From contig JADHUQ010000003.1 in the NCBI GenBank assembly GCA_016784425.1, positions 1 through 37,372 of the forward strand: a stretch of DNA of 37,372 nt, read 5' to 3'. Position 1 is the first letter of the stretch. The number at the start of each line of letters is the position of its first letter. The stretch is from Candidatus Delongbacteria bacterium. Lineage in GTDB: Bacteria; CAIWAD01; BS150m-G50. The position numbers and the translations under genes are program-made. The notes below the pieces were generated by a model. It was not told the origin of the DNA. It ran no database searches and saw nothing but the letters and a program-made list of their open reading frames with translations. Below, one piece after another: positions 18,795 to 27,295 of this stretch.

Positions 18795-19547
18795 TCAGAT
18801 CTGGATACGACCCCGCGCTTTACCATACTGTACATTTGGCTCCTGCCAGGGGGGACGCATAAGACGATGGATTTGCAGCAGTGGCACGTCGTAGTCGGTT
18901 GGGGAGATCTCGGCGGCAACCTGCCGCTCGACAGTCATAAATAGAAAGGGAAGTCCTGACTTTGCAGCCAGTTGACTGGTAATCTCGTACCCCCCGGCGA
19001 GCACTGAAGCATCGGTTTCATCCATCAGATGTGCGTTTGCCGCCAGGGCTGTTATCCTCATCCCGGCAGCCTGCTCGATTTCTTTCATAACGCGTGACGC
19101 ACCCTGCACTGTGCTGGTAAAGGGGCGGAGAACATTGAGAATAAAGATGAACTCCGTCTCCTCCGTATTGATGGCACCCTGCAGGGAACGTAATACACGT
19201 GCACCGACATCGTCACCCCCGACATCTACCACCACATGACGCTGGGGATCACTGAGATGACCGCGCACTTCCGGCAGGATAATCGGCAGTTCCGCAAAAA
19301 ACTGCTCACCACGGGGAACGACCACTTCCACGCCGGCCGCTTCCAGAAATTCGACAGCTTCCCGGGAGCGAAAATAGGGATTGACGATATCCAGATCAAT
19401 TATTGATTGGGATTCGTGGAACTGTTTGAGGTAAACAGCAAGATTAACAGCAACTTCGGTTTTACCACTGCCATAGGCGCCGGTGATAATCAGCGCTCGT
19501 CTGGATAGATTTTTGATGATCGCATCATCAGGCATGTAACGGTCCAT
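18795..19547 (-). CDS. P-loop ATPase of unknown function (CobQ/MinD-like fold) heading the 2-oxoacid oxidoreductase operon
   Basis: 250 aa; Walker A ITGAYGSGKTEVAVNLA, DLDIVNPYFRSREA, VVVDVGGDDVGARVL. Confidence 0.7.
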   Translation of the reverse strand: MDRYMPDDAIIKNLSRRALIITGAYGSGKTEVAVNLAVYLKQFHESQSIIDLDIVNPYFRSREAVEFLEAAGVEVVVPRGEQFFAELPIILPEVRGHLSDPQRHVVVDVGGDDVGARVLRSLQGAINTEETEFIFILNVLRPFTSTVQGASRVMKEIEQAAGMRITALAANAHLMDETDASVLAGGYEITSQLAAKSGLPFLFMTVERQVAAEISPTDYDVPLLQIHRLMRPPWQEPNVQYGKARGRIQI

Positions 19548-19580
19548 CTCTGTAATTGTGCGGCTTTGATTACTACTTTT

Positions 19581-19624
19581 AAGCTAAGATTCAGCGCAAG
19601 CTAAGATTCAGCGTAAGCTAAGAG
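19581..19624. repeat. 17-bp tandem repeat, about 2.5 copies
   Basis: AAGCTAAGATTCAGCGC (19581-19597), AAGCTAAGATTCAGCGT (19598-19614), AAGCTAAGAG (19615-19624). Confidence 0.9.
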
Positions 19625-19632
19625 CAGTGATG

Positions 19633-19660
19633 CTTATACTTGTGCATTACAACAGGTCAG
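19633..19660 (-). promoter_or_regulatory. Possible sigma70 promoter for the ATPase/vor/nuo-like operon
   Basis: Minus strand CTGACC (19655-19660), 16-bp spacer, TATAAG (19633-19638), about 90 nt upstream of the ATPase start. Confidence 0.35.
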
Positions 19661-20015
19661 TCATGATGTCTGCCGGTTCCAGGGTAATAACATCGAGGTC
19701 GACAGCCCGGATTACAATCAGCTCATGGAACACCTGCCAGCCGGGGTAAAGGATCATTTTAGTAAACTGACGCACCGGGCTAAGCTGGCGGATGCGTTGC
19801 TATTACTGATGTAACTGAGTAGTAAATGTAGATTTAAGGAGGAAATACTCCAAGGAAAAAGTACTTTCTCCCCCTGTCTCCCCCCCGCAAAGAGGGTTTT
19901 TCGACCAACGGTTTGTGGTTTACAGGAGCTGAAAGTTTCAACAGTCCGCATGGACAGCTGGGGAAGAGGAAGTAATACTCTTCACAACTCAACACTCTAC
20001 CGCTTTTACACCTGA

Positions 20016-20942
20016 CTAATCCTCAATGACCCGTCCGTATCTGACTGCCAGCCACTCACCTTCCCTGTTGGAAGCCGTTTCACGGAGTGGAAACCGGGCG
20101 GCGAGTTGCTGCAACTGGAGACGGTCTGAAACGAGGGGACCACTGATCAGAAGTTCTCCACCAGGTTCAGTCAACCGGACCAGTTCGCTGAAGAGCTGCT
20201 CGATCAGGGGGAACAGCATGTTTGACAATACCATCTGAAAACGATAGTGCTGTTCAAGCTGGCCTGGTTGAAGGAGCCGGAAAAAGGTTTCATGAGCAAC
20301 CTGGTTGAGGAGGGCGTTCTCGCGGGCGTTGTCGATGGCAACTTCGTCAATGTCAATACCGAGGGCAAAGGGAGCGCCCCGTTTGATAGCCGCCAGCGAA
20401 AGGATGCCACTCCCGCAACCGACATCAAGCACATTGAGTCCGGTCAGATCGGCGGTATCCAGCCAGGATAACAGCAGACGGGTGGTCGGATGGGTTCCGG
20501 TACCAAAAGCCATACGGGGATGGATCGTCAGCGGTGTCACACCCGGCTGTGGTTCCGGTTTATTCCAGGGGGGATGAACAATGAAATTGCCGACGCGGGT
20601 AGGTTGCCAGCTTTCCTGCCAGCTGGTGTTCCAGTTGACTTCCGGAAGTCCCTCCCTGTGCAGTGAATAGTCAGTCCTGGTATTGTTGAGTCTGTCATAT
20701 TCTGCGTTATAGTTTGTTAGTATCTTTTCGTAAAGACTGCATTCCATCTCTGATTTAAAATATACCTTAAGTCCTCCGATAGTTTCTTCGATTCCCGTTG
20801 CCCCGTTTTCGAAAGCGAGGTTGGCGATATTGTCACGGGTGTCCTCACCTGTTTCTATGCTGAGGCAGAAGTACATCGAGGCGACTCCGTTGAGAAACCC
20901 AGGTAGAATAGAGCATTCCGGGATGGCCAGGGGTGCAGTCAT
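20016..20942 (-). CDS. prmA: Ribosomal protein L11 methyltransferase
   Basis: SAM-binding LNVLDVGCGSGILSLAAIKRGAPFALGIDIDEVAIDNARENA, PWNKPEPQP, HPRMAFGTGTHPTTRL. ORF-track start (TTG, 20948) could be ATG 20942 or 20876. Confidence 0.93.
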   Translation of the reverse strand: MTAPLAIPECSILPGFLNGVASMYFCLSIETGEDTRDNIANLAFENGATGIEETIGGLKVYFKSEMECSLYEKILTNYNAEYDRLNNTRTDYSLHREGLPEVNWNTSWQESWQPTRVGNFIVHPPWNKPEPQPGVTPLTIHPRMAFGTGTHPTTRLLLSWLDTADLTGLNVLDVGCGSGILSLAAIKRGAPFALGIDIDEVAIDNARENALLNQVAHETFFRLLQPGQLEQHYRFQMVLSNMLFPLIEQLFSELVRLTEPGGELLISGPLVSDRLQLQQLAARFPLRETASNREGEWLAVRYGRVIED

Positions 20943-20968
20943 CGCCAAAGTCGCCTGCAGACAAGGGA

Positions 20969-23900
20969 TTACCGGCCAACAATGTTGGTGTTGACATTCA
21001 GACGCAGCTCCTGAAAACTGACTCTTCCGGATGGATCGCGGTTATCAAGACGCTGCCCGAACTCATACTGGATACCACCGGTAACATTGGGGGTGAAACT
21101 GTAGCGCGTTTCCAGTCTGACCGTCCAGTTTCGATTGAAATTCTCACTCGACCATTCATCCACGCCGTTGAAGGAGCTGCGGTTTGAAGTATTGGAGCGG
21201 GTGTAGGTCATCGTGAAATTGACATCATTGCGCAGTGAACCTGTTTTCATAAACCAGAGTTTGAATGGCAGTTTTGTCCCTCTACCGAGTCGGTAGGTGG
21301 TCGCGATGCTCAGATCTCTCGTATTGCTGTACTCGGCATCACGCATTTCACCAGGTTCTGAGATACCGAATGACATACGCTGATTGTAGGAGGCAGTTGT
21401 CGAGAAGCGACCGATCCAGGTGATGTTGAGTCCAACCAGGGGATTGAAGTTACGTTCGTATTCGAGTCGATTCAGACCAAGATAATCACCGAAGTCCCGG
21501 AAGGTTCTCCGGACCATGCCGGAGTAGTGATGCGACAGGTTGATCGACTGGCAGATATTCGAAACCCAGGGAAGGGATTCGAGATGGTTCCAGCGCAGTT
21601 GATAATCAGGGATTCTCACCAGTGGAATCTCATTATCAGTACCGACATTTTCTTTTAACAAATATAGCGGCAAACCGGTCCAGCTCTCCTGTCGGCTCTC
21701 GGTTTCTCCCCAACCACGCTGGATATCGATGTCGTATTGAAAATCGAGGTCGATATCACGAGTCACTTTCATCTGGGTGGTGACTCCGTAACCGCGGGTG
21801 ATGGAGGAGGTAGGATTAAAAATATACCCAGACTCAGAATTGAGCTGTTCTCTACCGGAGCCTGGATTTGATTCCAGTCCTAATTGATACGCCAGAGAAG
21901 CGTGTCGGCTGCCTGATCCGATCCCTTTGTCGTAGATGTCGTAACCGGGATCAGATTGGGTTCTGGTCAAGGTGGAGGTCAACCGGATATCCCCCAGTTT
22001 GCTGAGTACTGAATAGGTGCCCTGACGCGCGCTCCGGAAAGCACTGTCCAGTCGTTCACCCAGCGGGACCCCGGGTGTTTCAATCACCTCGGCCACAGAG
22101 GCTGAATCTGCTGCCTCCCCTTCACTACCCCTTGAACCACCACCCGCCTGGGAGCGCTCGTCCTGCGCCGGTGGCCGATTGTTGCGTCGGCTGCTGCCGG
22201 AACGGCCAGCTTTCGGCACCTGCAGCAACCAGGCGAAGATATCCTGTGGCTTCAGGGTACCATTGCCGGTAAGTGTGTTCTGGCTTCCCAGATCAACACC
22301 TTTTCGTGGATCGGCCAGGGTGCGATTCCAGGAATACTGCGTACTGTAATTGAAATCGGGGCGCAACCAGTTCAGGAACGAGGGTTGAAACTTCAGATTG
22401 GCGCTCTGCTGAATACTGCGGTCCTGAGCGAAGAGGTCGGTGGCTGCATCCTCATAGTGGTAGGTGGTGCTGTCCGTTGTATCGTACAGGTCACGCAGCC
22501 TGAAATAGAGATCGGACTGATAAGAACGATTGTAGGATAATGAGAATGACCGGAATGGTGACAGGGAATATTCAAAACGCCTGGACATGGTATAGGTGTG
22601 GTTTTCACTGGTGGTATTGTTGCGGTTATATCTCATATTCTCCGTCCAGGAGGTACTGGCACTGACACCTAGACGGGTCGGGAAATAACGGAAATTGATG
22701 TTCCGTAAACCACCCAGTAGCGGCATGCCCTCCGTCCAATTGAAAAGCGGCAACTCGTGCCTCCAGTTCGGTGAATTGCTGTAGGAGGTGCTGATCTGCT
22801 CACTGCGGGTGGTATCGGCGGCAATCTGATCGTTGCTGACATAGGTCTGTGAGACATCATATGATACAGACAGCTTATCGAGAGTATGGCTCAGCCAGGG
22901 ATTCTCCGATCCGGTCTTGCTGAAACTGATACTGCCATTGAGGGTGTGACGCCGATTGAGTATCTCTTCAGGTGGGTTATCCGGAACCAGCCGATCATCA
23001 CCGGGGAAGTACTTGGGGGAAGAAACCGATCTGTTACTGCTGAGGGACAGCGGGATGTTGGTACGCCAGGGTCGGGGCAGGAATTTATCAAGGTGGATCG
23101 TGCTGTTGGCCACCTCTGAGGTAGTGTTGTCGCCGGTTCCCATCCTCTGTTCGATAGTATGGAACTCAGAGTCCCGTTTTTCCAGCCGCCCGTAAAGGGT
23201 CATGAAATCGGATAGCCGCAGATTAACCGCCACCCGCTGGGCCTGTCCCACTTCCCGCTTTACATCGGATACCCGCAACTCATTGAAATAGACTGCTTCA
23301 CTGTTAGCCACAGCGTCATGGTTGGTTACACCGAGATAGAGAAAACTGACATCATTCAGTGATGGATTGCCCTTCACCAGCACATAACCGCCATCCGATA
23401 TCTGCTTCGGTTTTTCCGGATCCGGTTGATCCTTGGAGGAGCGACTGAACTCCTCCAGATCGGTAATCTCCTCGAAGATAATGTCCATGTTGTTCAGCTG
23501 CCAGCCGGCAGTCAGATAGCGGTGATATTCGTAGTAATCCTGTTCGGTGGATGCGAGCCGCAAACGGATCTCCAGGACGGAATCAGGGAAAACCTGCTCC
23601 CGTAATTCACTGCCCCCCCGGATAAACATTTTCAAACGGTTGTAATCGGTCAGCCGGACCCGATCATTGAGAATCTTGTAGATCCAGAAAGTGGAGTCGG
23701 CAGGCAGTTCATCCAATTGCATAACCAGTGACTGCTCCTTCTGGTAAGCACCGGTGATGGCGTCCCGGTGGCCCTGAACACCCGCTGGCGGCTCATAGTC
23801 GCTGTTTTCATGCGTATTGATGACAGCGACATTACCGTAGGCCAGGGTATCACCACTGGCTGTAACCGGGTAGATTTCACGCCATTCATTTCCGACCAGC

Positions 23901-26900
23901 ATAAAACTGGCCAGCTGCAGAGAGGTGGACTGATGGAATCCCTCAAACCAGATGCGAACCCCGCGAATGTTCTGAAACGTGGGATTGTTCCAGGCGATTT
24001 CGTACTCCTTCAACGGGATGCGATACAGGGTCCAGCCATAGGAATTCTGTGAGACCTGGTAACGTGACCAGGGGGAAGCGGGATCGGTGGAAAGGGTGTA
24101 GCTGTAATAGTTTTCGATTGTGTCCAGAACACCGTTGTTGTTACGATCTTCGGTGTCGGGCAGGTAGGTTGCAGCATCGGCACCGTTGTTCTCCAGCCCT
24201 TTGAACCACTGTCCGTTACTCTCATCGCGGTACTGCCAGTCATCACGCGACCACGGCTCCAACGCTTCCTTGCGGTTATTGCCATTGATGTCCCAGAAGT
24301 CATAAAAGGAACCAAACTCCGCCACCATGGCGGTTGAATCACCCGACCAATGGGCCATGGCGGCGGTACCGGGCCAGGGGGGATCCTCACCCGCGCGACC
24401 ATCGATACCGATATCCTCCCCCTCATCCAGCAGACCGTTGCCGACATTTACCAGCGCCGGCTCAATCCGATCCTCGGTATCCAGCTGGCCGTTGGGGATG
24501 ACATCCTCAGAGATCTCACCCAGCTCGATGTGGATCAGTCCACTGCGATCACCTGAAGATCGAACCATCAACTCAATATACTTGGTGTTGCTCTGGTCAG
24601 GATTTGCACCGCGGAAATCATGATAGAAACCGCCCCAGCTACCCCCTTCCGGGATTTCCTGTCCCTGCTCACCGGTTTCATAGAGGAGAGGATAAAAGTC
24701 CATCTGCAATATCTGCAGGTCATCGTTCTGCAGATTTCCGGAATCATACTCCTCCCAGATCTCCTGCTTGGGAACCCGTTGCCGGGGGCTGTAAGCGGTC
24801 GCAATCCCGCGATCTCCGGTCAGAGTGTGGGCGGGGCTGGAAGAGATGAACCAGGCGCCGGATCGCATACCGAGATCCTGTTCCCGCTTTATCGACTCGA
24901 AGTCGTCAAGATAGGCGACGCCGTTGTTGTCACCCGTTGCTGGATTGTTGAGGGGGTTGGGGTTGGGAATAACCCGGGCGATCTCCCCTTCAATACTGAT
25001 CTCAGATTCCTGCTCCGCCTCTACCAGCGGTATGGAATCGATCATCCGGGTGAGAAAGCGGGGATGAAACTCCAGTGCACCGTTGAGGTCCAGCACCAGG
25101 TTGCGCATCGGTTCGTTCCCGATTCTGACCTTGTCCTCCTGGATCTGCTGATTGAGATACAGGACAGTCGCCCCCAGGTAGGATGCCTCATCAAAGTTGT
25201 ACTGCCCGCGGACACCCATGATGGTCTTCTTTTCGATGGAGATCATTTCATGATTCTGGTAGGTGATCTCCAGGCTGGCGCCGGGATTATCAGCTTCACT
25301 GGTCAGGATGGTGACGATACCGGCCACGTAGTCGATCGTATAGTCTTTGTCCCGCTGCAGTTTCTGACCGTTGAGTTTAACCGTCTCAGATCCCTCGATA
25401 ACATTCCAGCCCAGGTCGTATACCTTACTCAGTGTCAGGACGCTGGTCTCCATGTAGAAACGCTGGCTCAGGCGCTGGAAGTCGTTGTGGGTGGTTGGGA
25501 TGTTGTAGATCGTCTCCAGCGTATCAGCCTCGTTAAAATTGGTCTGCAGAGTGCTGTCCGCCACGATGACATAGGCGTCCTGCTGGCCAAACGGTTCCAG
25601 TGAGGGAAAGGAGATTATCCCCGTGTTGGTATCAATCCAGCGAGAATCGATTTTGTTGTCCGGTGACTGCTGACCGGAGGTGTTTTCATTATCGAGATGC
25701 AGAATTTCGATATAGGGAACACCACCCTGGTGATCTGGATCGGAACTGCCGGTAGTGTATCTGCGAATGGCAAAATTCAGGTCGTCGATACTCTTGCCAG
25801 CGGTGGCCACCTGATACTTGTTACGCAGCATCAGATCCCAGTGAGGCGTGGCGGGATCCTGGTGTGAGTCGCGGAGAATATAGACTGCATTATCCCCGTA
25901 GAGAGCAGGTGAGGGGAATTCCACACCCAGTTTGTTCTTGAAGGAAACTGCCAGGATATCGTTGGGTCGGAGATAACTGTTGATGAGGATATACCCGAGA
26001 TCATCATTGCGCTGGTATTCGCTGTCACTCAGGCGGCGCATCGGCTGATTGGTATAGATCGGTGTGTCCTCACCCTCTTCATAGATATCCAGGTTCTCAT
26101 CACCGCTGGCTGAAGAGATGTACATTTCGACAAAGTCAACCCTACTGTTTGCATTCACCAGGTGTTCCCAGCGATCAGTGTAGACAGGATAGGCAATGCG
26201 ATAGGAATGGCTGAGAAAGAAGTAACGATCGGAGATGAACTGCGTGGGGAAAATCTGCGACTTCTGTTCCGATTGTCCACCGGTGAATGTCTGCGACTGG
26301 TTTTCTCCATGCTCGACACTCATGATGGCGGTCATATTGAGTGGACCGAATTGCATGACGGTTTTCAATCCGAACAGCCCGGAATTACGACCGGAGAAGG
26401 TGACAAAATCGGCACCCGGGAGTGAGAGGCTGACATTACCGGCGGAGATCGATTTGATAATCTCATCTTCGGTTCCGGTATAGGTCAAACGCAGTGAGTT
26501 TTGCCAATCGAAAGTATTATCGGTGTCCTGATCAATGTTGATATCAACTTTCTGGCCAATTTTCCCGACAATGGTGAACCGCTGCTGCATGTCCATATTG
26601 AAATTAGTGTTGTTCGCCTGGTTGGTATAGGAATCCTGTCGCTCCCGTTTTTCCTTACGAAAGCCACCGTTGATATTGATATTCCCGGTTGCATCCAGAC
26701 CGATGCGACCGTCCCCGAAAAACTTGCGGAAGGTCTTGTTACGGACTTTAAAGGGGATGTCGATCTTCAGGGCGCCACCGGCACGTTGCTGGACCTGGTT
26801 CTTGGTACGCAGCATCTCATGACGCAACTGCTGAACCGCATGATGCAGCAGCATCCGTTCATAGTAAGCTTCAGTAGTGAGAAAAATGACATACTGGAAG

Positions 26901-27295
26901 GTGCTGTCCTTATCGAGATACTCCAACCGGACCAGGGTATCACTCATGACAGTTCGAATAATCAACTGGACCGGCTCTGTAGCAGTCAGACGGGGTTGAA
27001 AACCGGCGCTTTGCCAGCTGGCAGCCAGAAAAGGGGTTTCCGCGGAGGGATAGGTAGCGTCATGGTAGATATATTCTTTTGCTTTAACTGCAAGACTCAG
27101 CGATGACAAAAACAGTCCCGGGAGCAGGAGAAGCCAGAGCAATAAAGGATGACGACGAAGGCACTTCCGGAAGTGTCGCCTGCAGACAGGTTCTGGTATT
27201 GGTAATTGTGTTGCTCGCATATGAACTAGAGCTGTGCAGCGGAAGTCGGCGATACCTGCTCTGGTATTTATTGCTCCGGTTTCCTCATCGCACAC
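20969..27295 (-). CDS. sprA: SprA-like giant outer-membrane protein (type IX secretion translocon family)
   Basis: 2108 aa; FFGDGRIGLDATGNININGGFRKEKRERQDSYTNQANNTNFNMDMQQRFTIVGKIGQKVDINIDQDTDNTFDWQNSLRLTYTGTEDEIIKSISAGNVSLSLPG is characteristic of SprA N-terminal repeats; C-terminal half is beta-strand rich. Signal peptide RRHPLLLWLLLLPGLFLSSLSLAVKA. Start is GTG 27295 (SD GAGAAGGA) or ATG 27220. Confidence 0.85.
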   Translation of the reverse strand: MCDEETGAINTRAGIADFRCTALVHMRATQLPIPEPVCRRHFRKCLRRHPLLLWLLLLPGLFLSSLSLAVKAKEYIYHDATYPSAETPFLAASWQSAGFQPRLTATEPVQLIIRTVMSDTLVRLEYLDKDSTFQYVIFLTTEAYYERMLLHHAVQQLRHEMLRTKNQVQQRAGGALKIDIPFKVRNKTFRKFFGDGRIGLDATGNININGGFRKEKRERQDSYTNQANNTNFNMDMQQRFTIVGKIGQKVDINIDQDTDNTFDWQNSLRLTYTGTEDEIIKSISAGNVSLSLPGADFVTFSGRNSGLFGLKTVMQFGPLNMTAIMSVEHGENQSQTFTGGQSEQKSQIFPTQFISDRYFFLSHSYRIAYPVYTDRWEHLVNANSRVDFVEMYISSASGDENLDIYEEGEDTPIYTNQPMRRLSDSEYQRNDDLGYILINSYLRPNDILAVSFKNKLGVEFPSPALYGDNAVYILRDSHQDPATPHWDLMLRNKYQVATAGKSIDDLNFAIRRYTTGSSDPDHQGGVPYIEILHLDNENTSGQQSPDNKIDSRWIDTNTGIISFPSLEPFGQQDAYVIVADSTLQTNFNEADTLETIYNIPTTHNDFQRLSQRFYMETSVLTLSKVYDLGWNVIEGSETVKLNGQKLQRDKDYTIDYVAGIVTILTSEADNPGASLEITYQNHEMISIEKKTIMGVRGQYNFDEASYLGATVLYLNQQIQEDKVRIGNEPMRNLVLDLNGALEFHPRFLTRMIDSIPLVEAEQESEISIEGEIARVIPNPNPLNNPATGDNNGVAYLDDFESIKREQDLGMRSGAWFISSSPAHTLTGDRGIATAYSPRQRVPKQEIWEEYDSGNLQNDDLQILQMDFYPLLYETGEQGQEIPEGGSWGGFYHDFRGANPDQSNTKYIELMVRSSGDRSGLIHIELGEISEDVIPNGQLDTEDRIEPALVNVGNGLLDEGEDIGIDGRAGEDPPWPGTAAMAHWSGDSTAMVAEFGSFYDFWDINGNNRKEALEPWSRDDWQYRDESNGQWFKGLENNGADAATYLPDTEDRNNNGVLDTIENYYSYTLSTDPASPWSRYQVSQNSYGWTLYRIPLKEYEIAWNNPTFQNIRGVRIWFEGFHQSTSLQLASFMLVGNEWREIYPVTASGDTLAYGNVAVINTHENSDYEPPAGVQGHRDAITGAYQKEQSLVMQLDELPADSTFWIYKILNDRVRLTDYNRLKMFIRGGSELREQVFPDSVLEIRLRLASTEQDYYEYHRYLTAGWQLNNMDIIFEEITDLEEFSRSSKDQPDPEKPKQISDGGYVLVKGNPSLNDVSFLYLGVTNHDAVANSEAVYFNELRVSDVKREVGQAQRVAVNLRLSDFMTLYGRLEKRDSEFHTIEQRMGTGDNTTSEVANSTIHLDKFLPRPWRTNIPLSLSSNRSVSSPKYFPGDDRLVPDNPPEEILNRRHTLNGSISFSKTGSENPWLSHTLDKLSVSYDVSQTYVSNDQIAADTTRSEQISTSYSNSPNWRHELPLFNWTEGMPLLGGLRNINFRYFPTRLGVSASTSWTENMRYNRNNTTSENHTYTMSRRFEYSLSPFRSFSLSYNRSYQSDLYFRLRDLYDTTDSTTYHYEDAATDLFAQDRSIQQSANLKFQPSFLNWLRPDFNYSTQYSWNRTLADPRKGVDLGSQNTLTGNGTLKPQDIFAWLLQVPKAGRSGSSRRNNRPPAQDERSQAGGGSRGSEGEAADSASVAEVIETPGVPLGERLDSAFRSARQGTYSVLSKLGDIRLTSTLTRTQSDPGYDIYDKGIGSGSRHASLAYQLGLESNPGSGREQLNSESGYIFNPTSSITRGYGVTTQMKVTRDIDLDFQYDIDIQRGWGETESRQESWTGLPLYLLKENVGTDNEIPLVRIPDYQLRWNHLESLPWVSNICQSINLSHHYSGMVRRTFRDFGDYLGLNRLEYERNFNPLVGLNITWIGRFSTTASYNQRMSFGISEPGEMRDAEYSNTRDLSIATTYRLGRGTKLPFKLWFMKTGSLRNDVNFTMTYTRSNTSNRSSFNGVDEWSSENFNRNWTVRLETRYSFTPNVTGGIQYEFGQRLDNRDPSGRVSFQELRLNVNTNIVGR

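Noticed and set aside
19788-19805. CTGGCGGATGCGTTGCT resembling a sigma54 promoter on the plus strand
   Set aside because: Only about 9 of 12 conserved positions match and there is no downstream plus-strand gene or terminator pairing.
24620-25603. 327-aa plus-strand ORF antisense to sprA
   Set aside because: Shadow frame of a strongly coding minus-strand gene; no signal peptide, motif or SD support.
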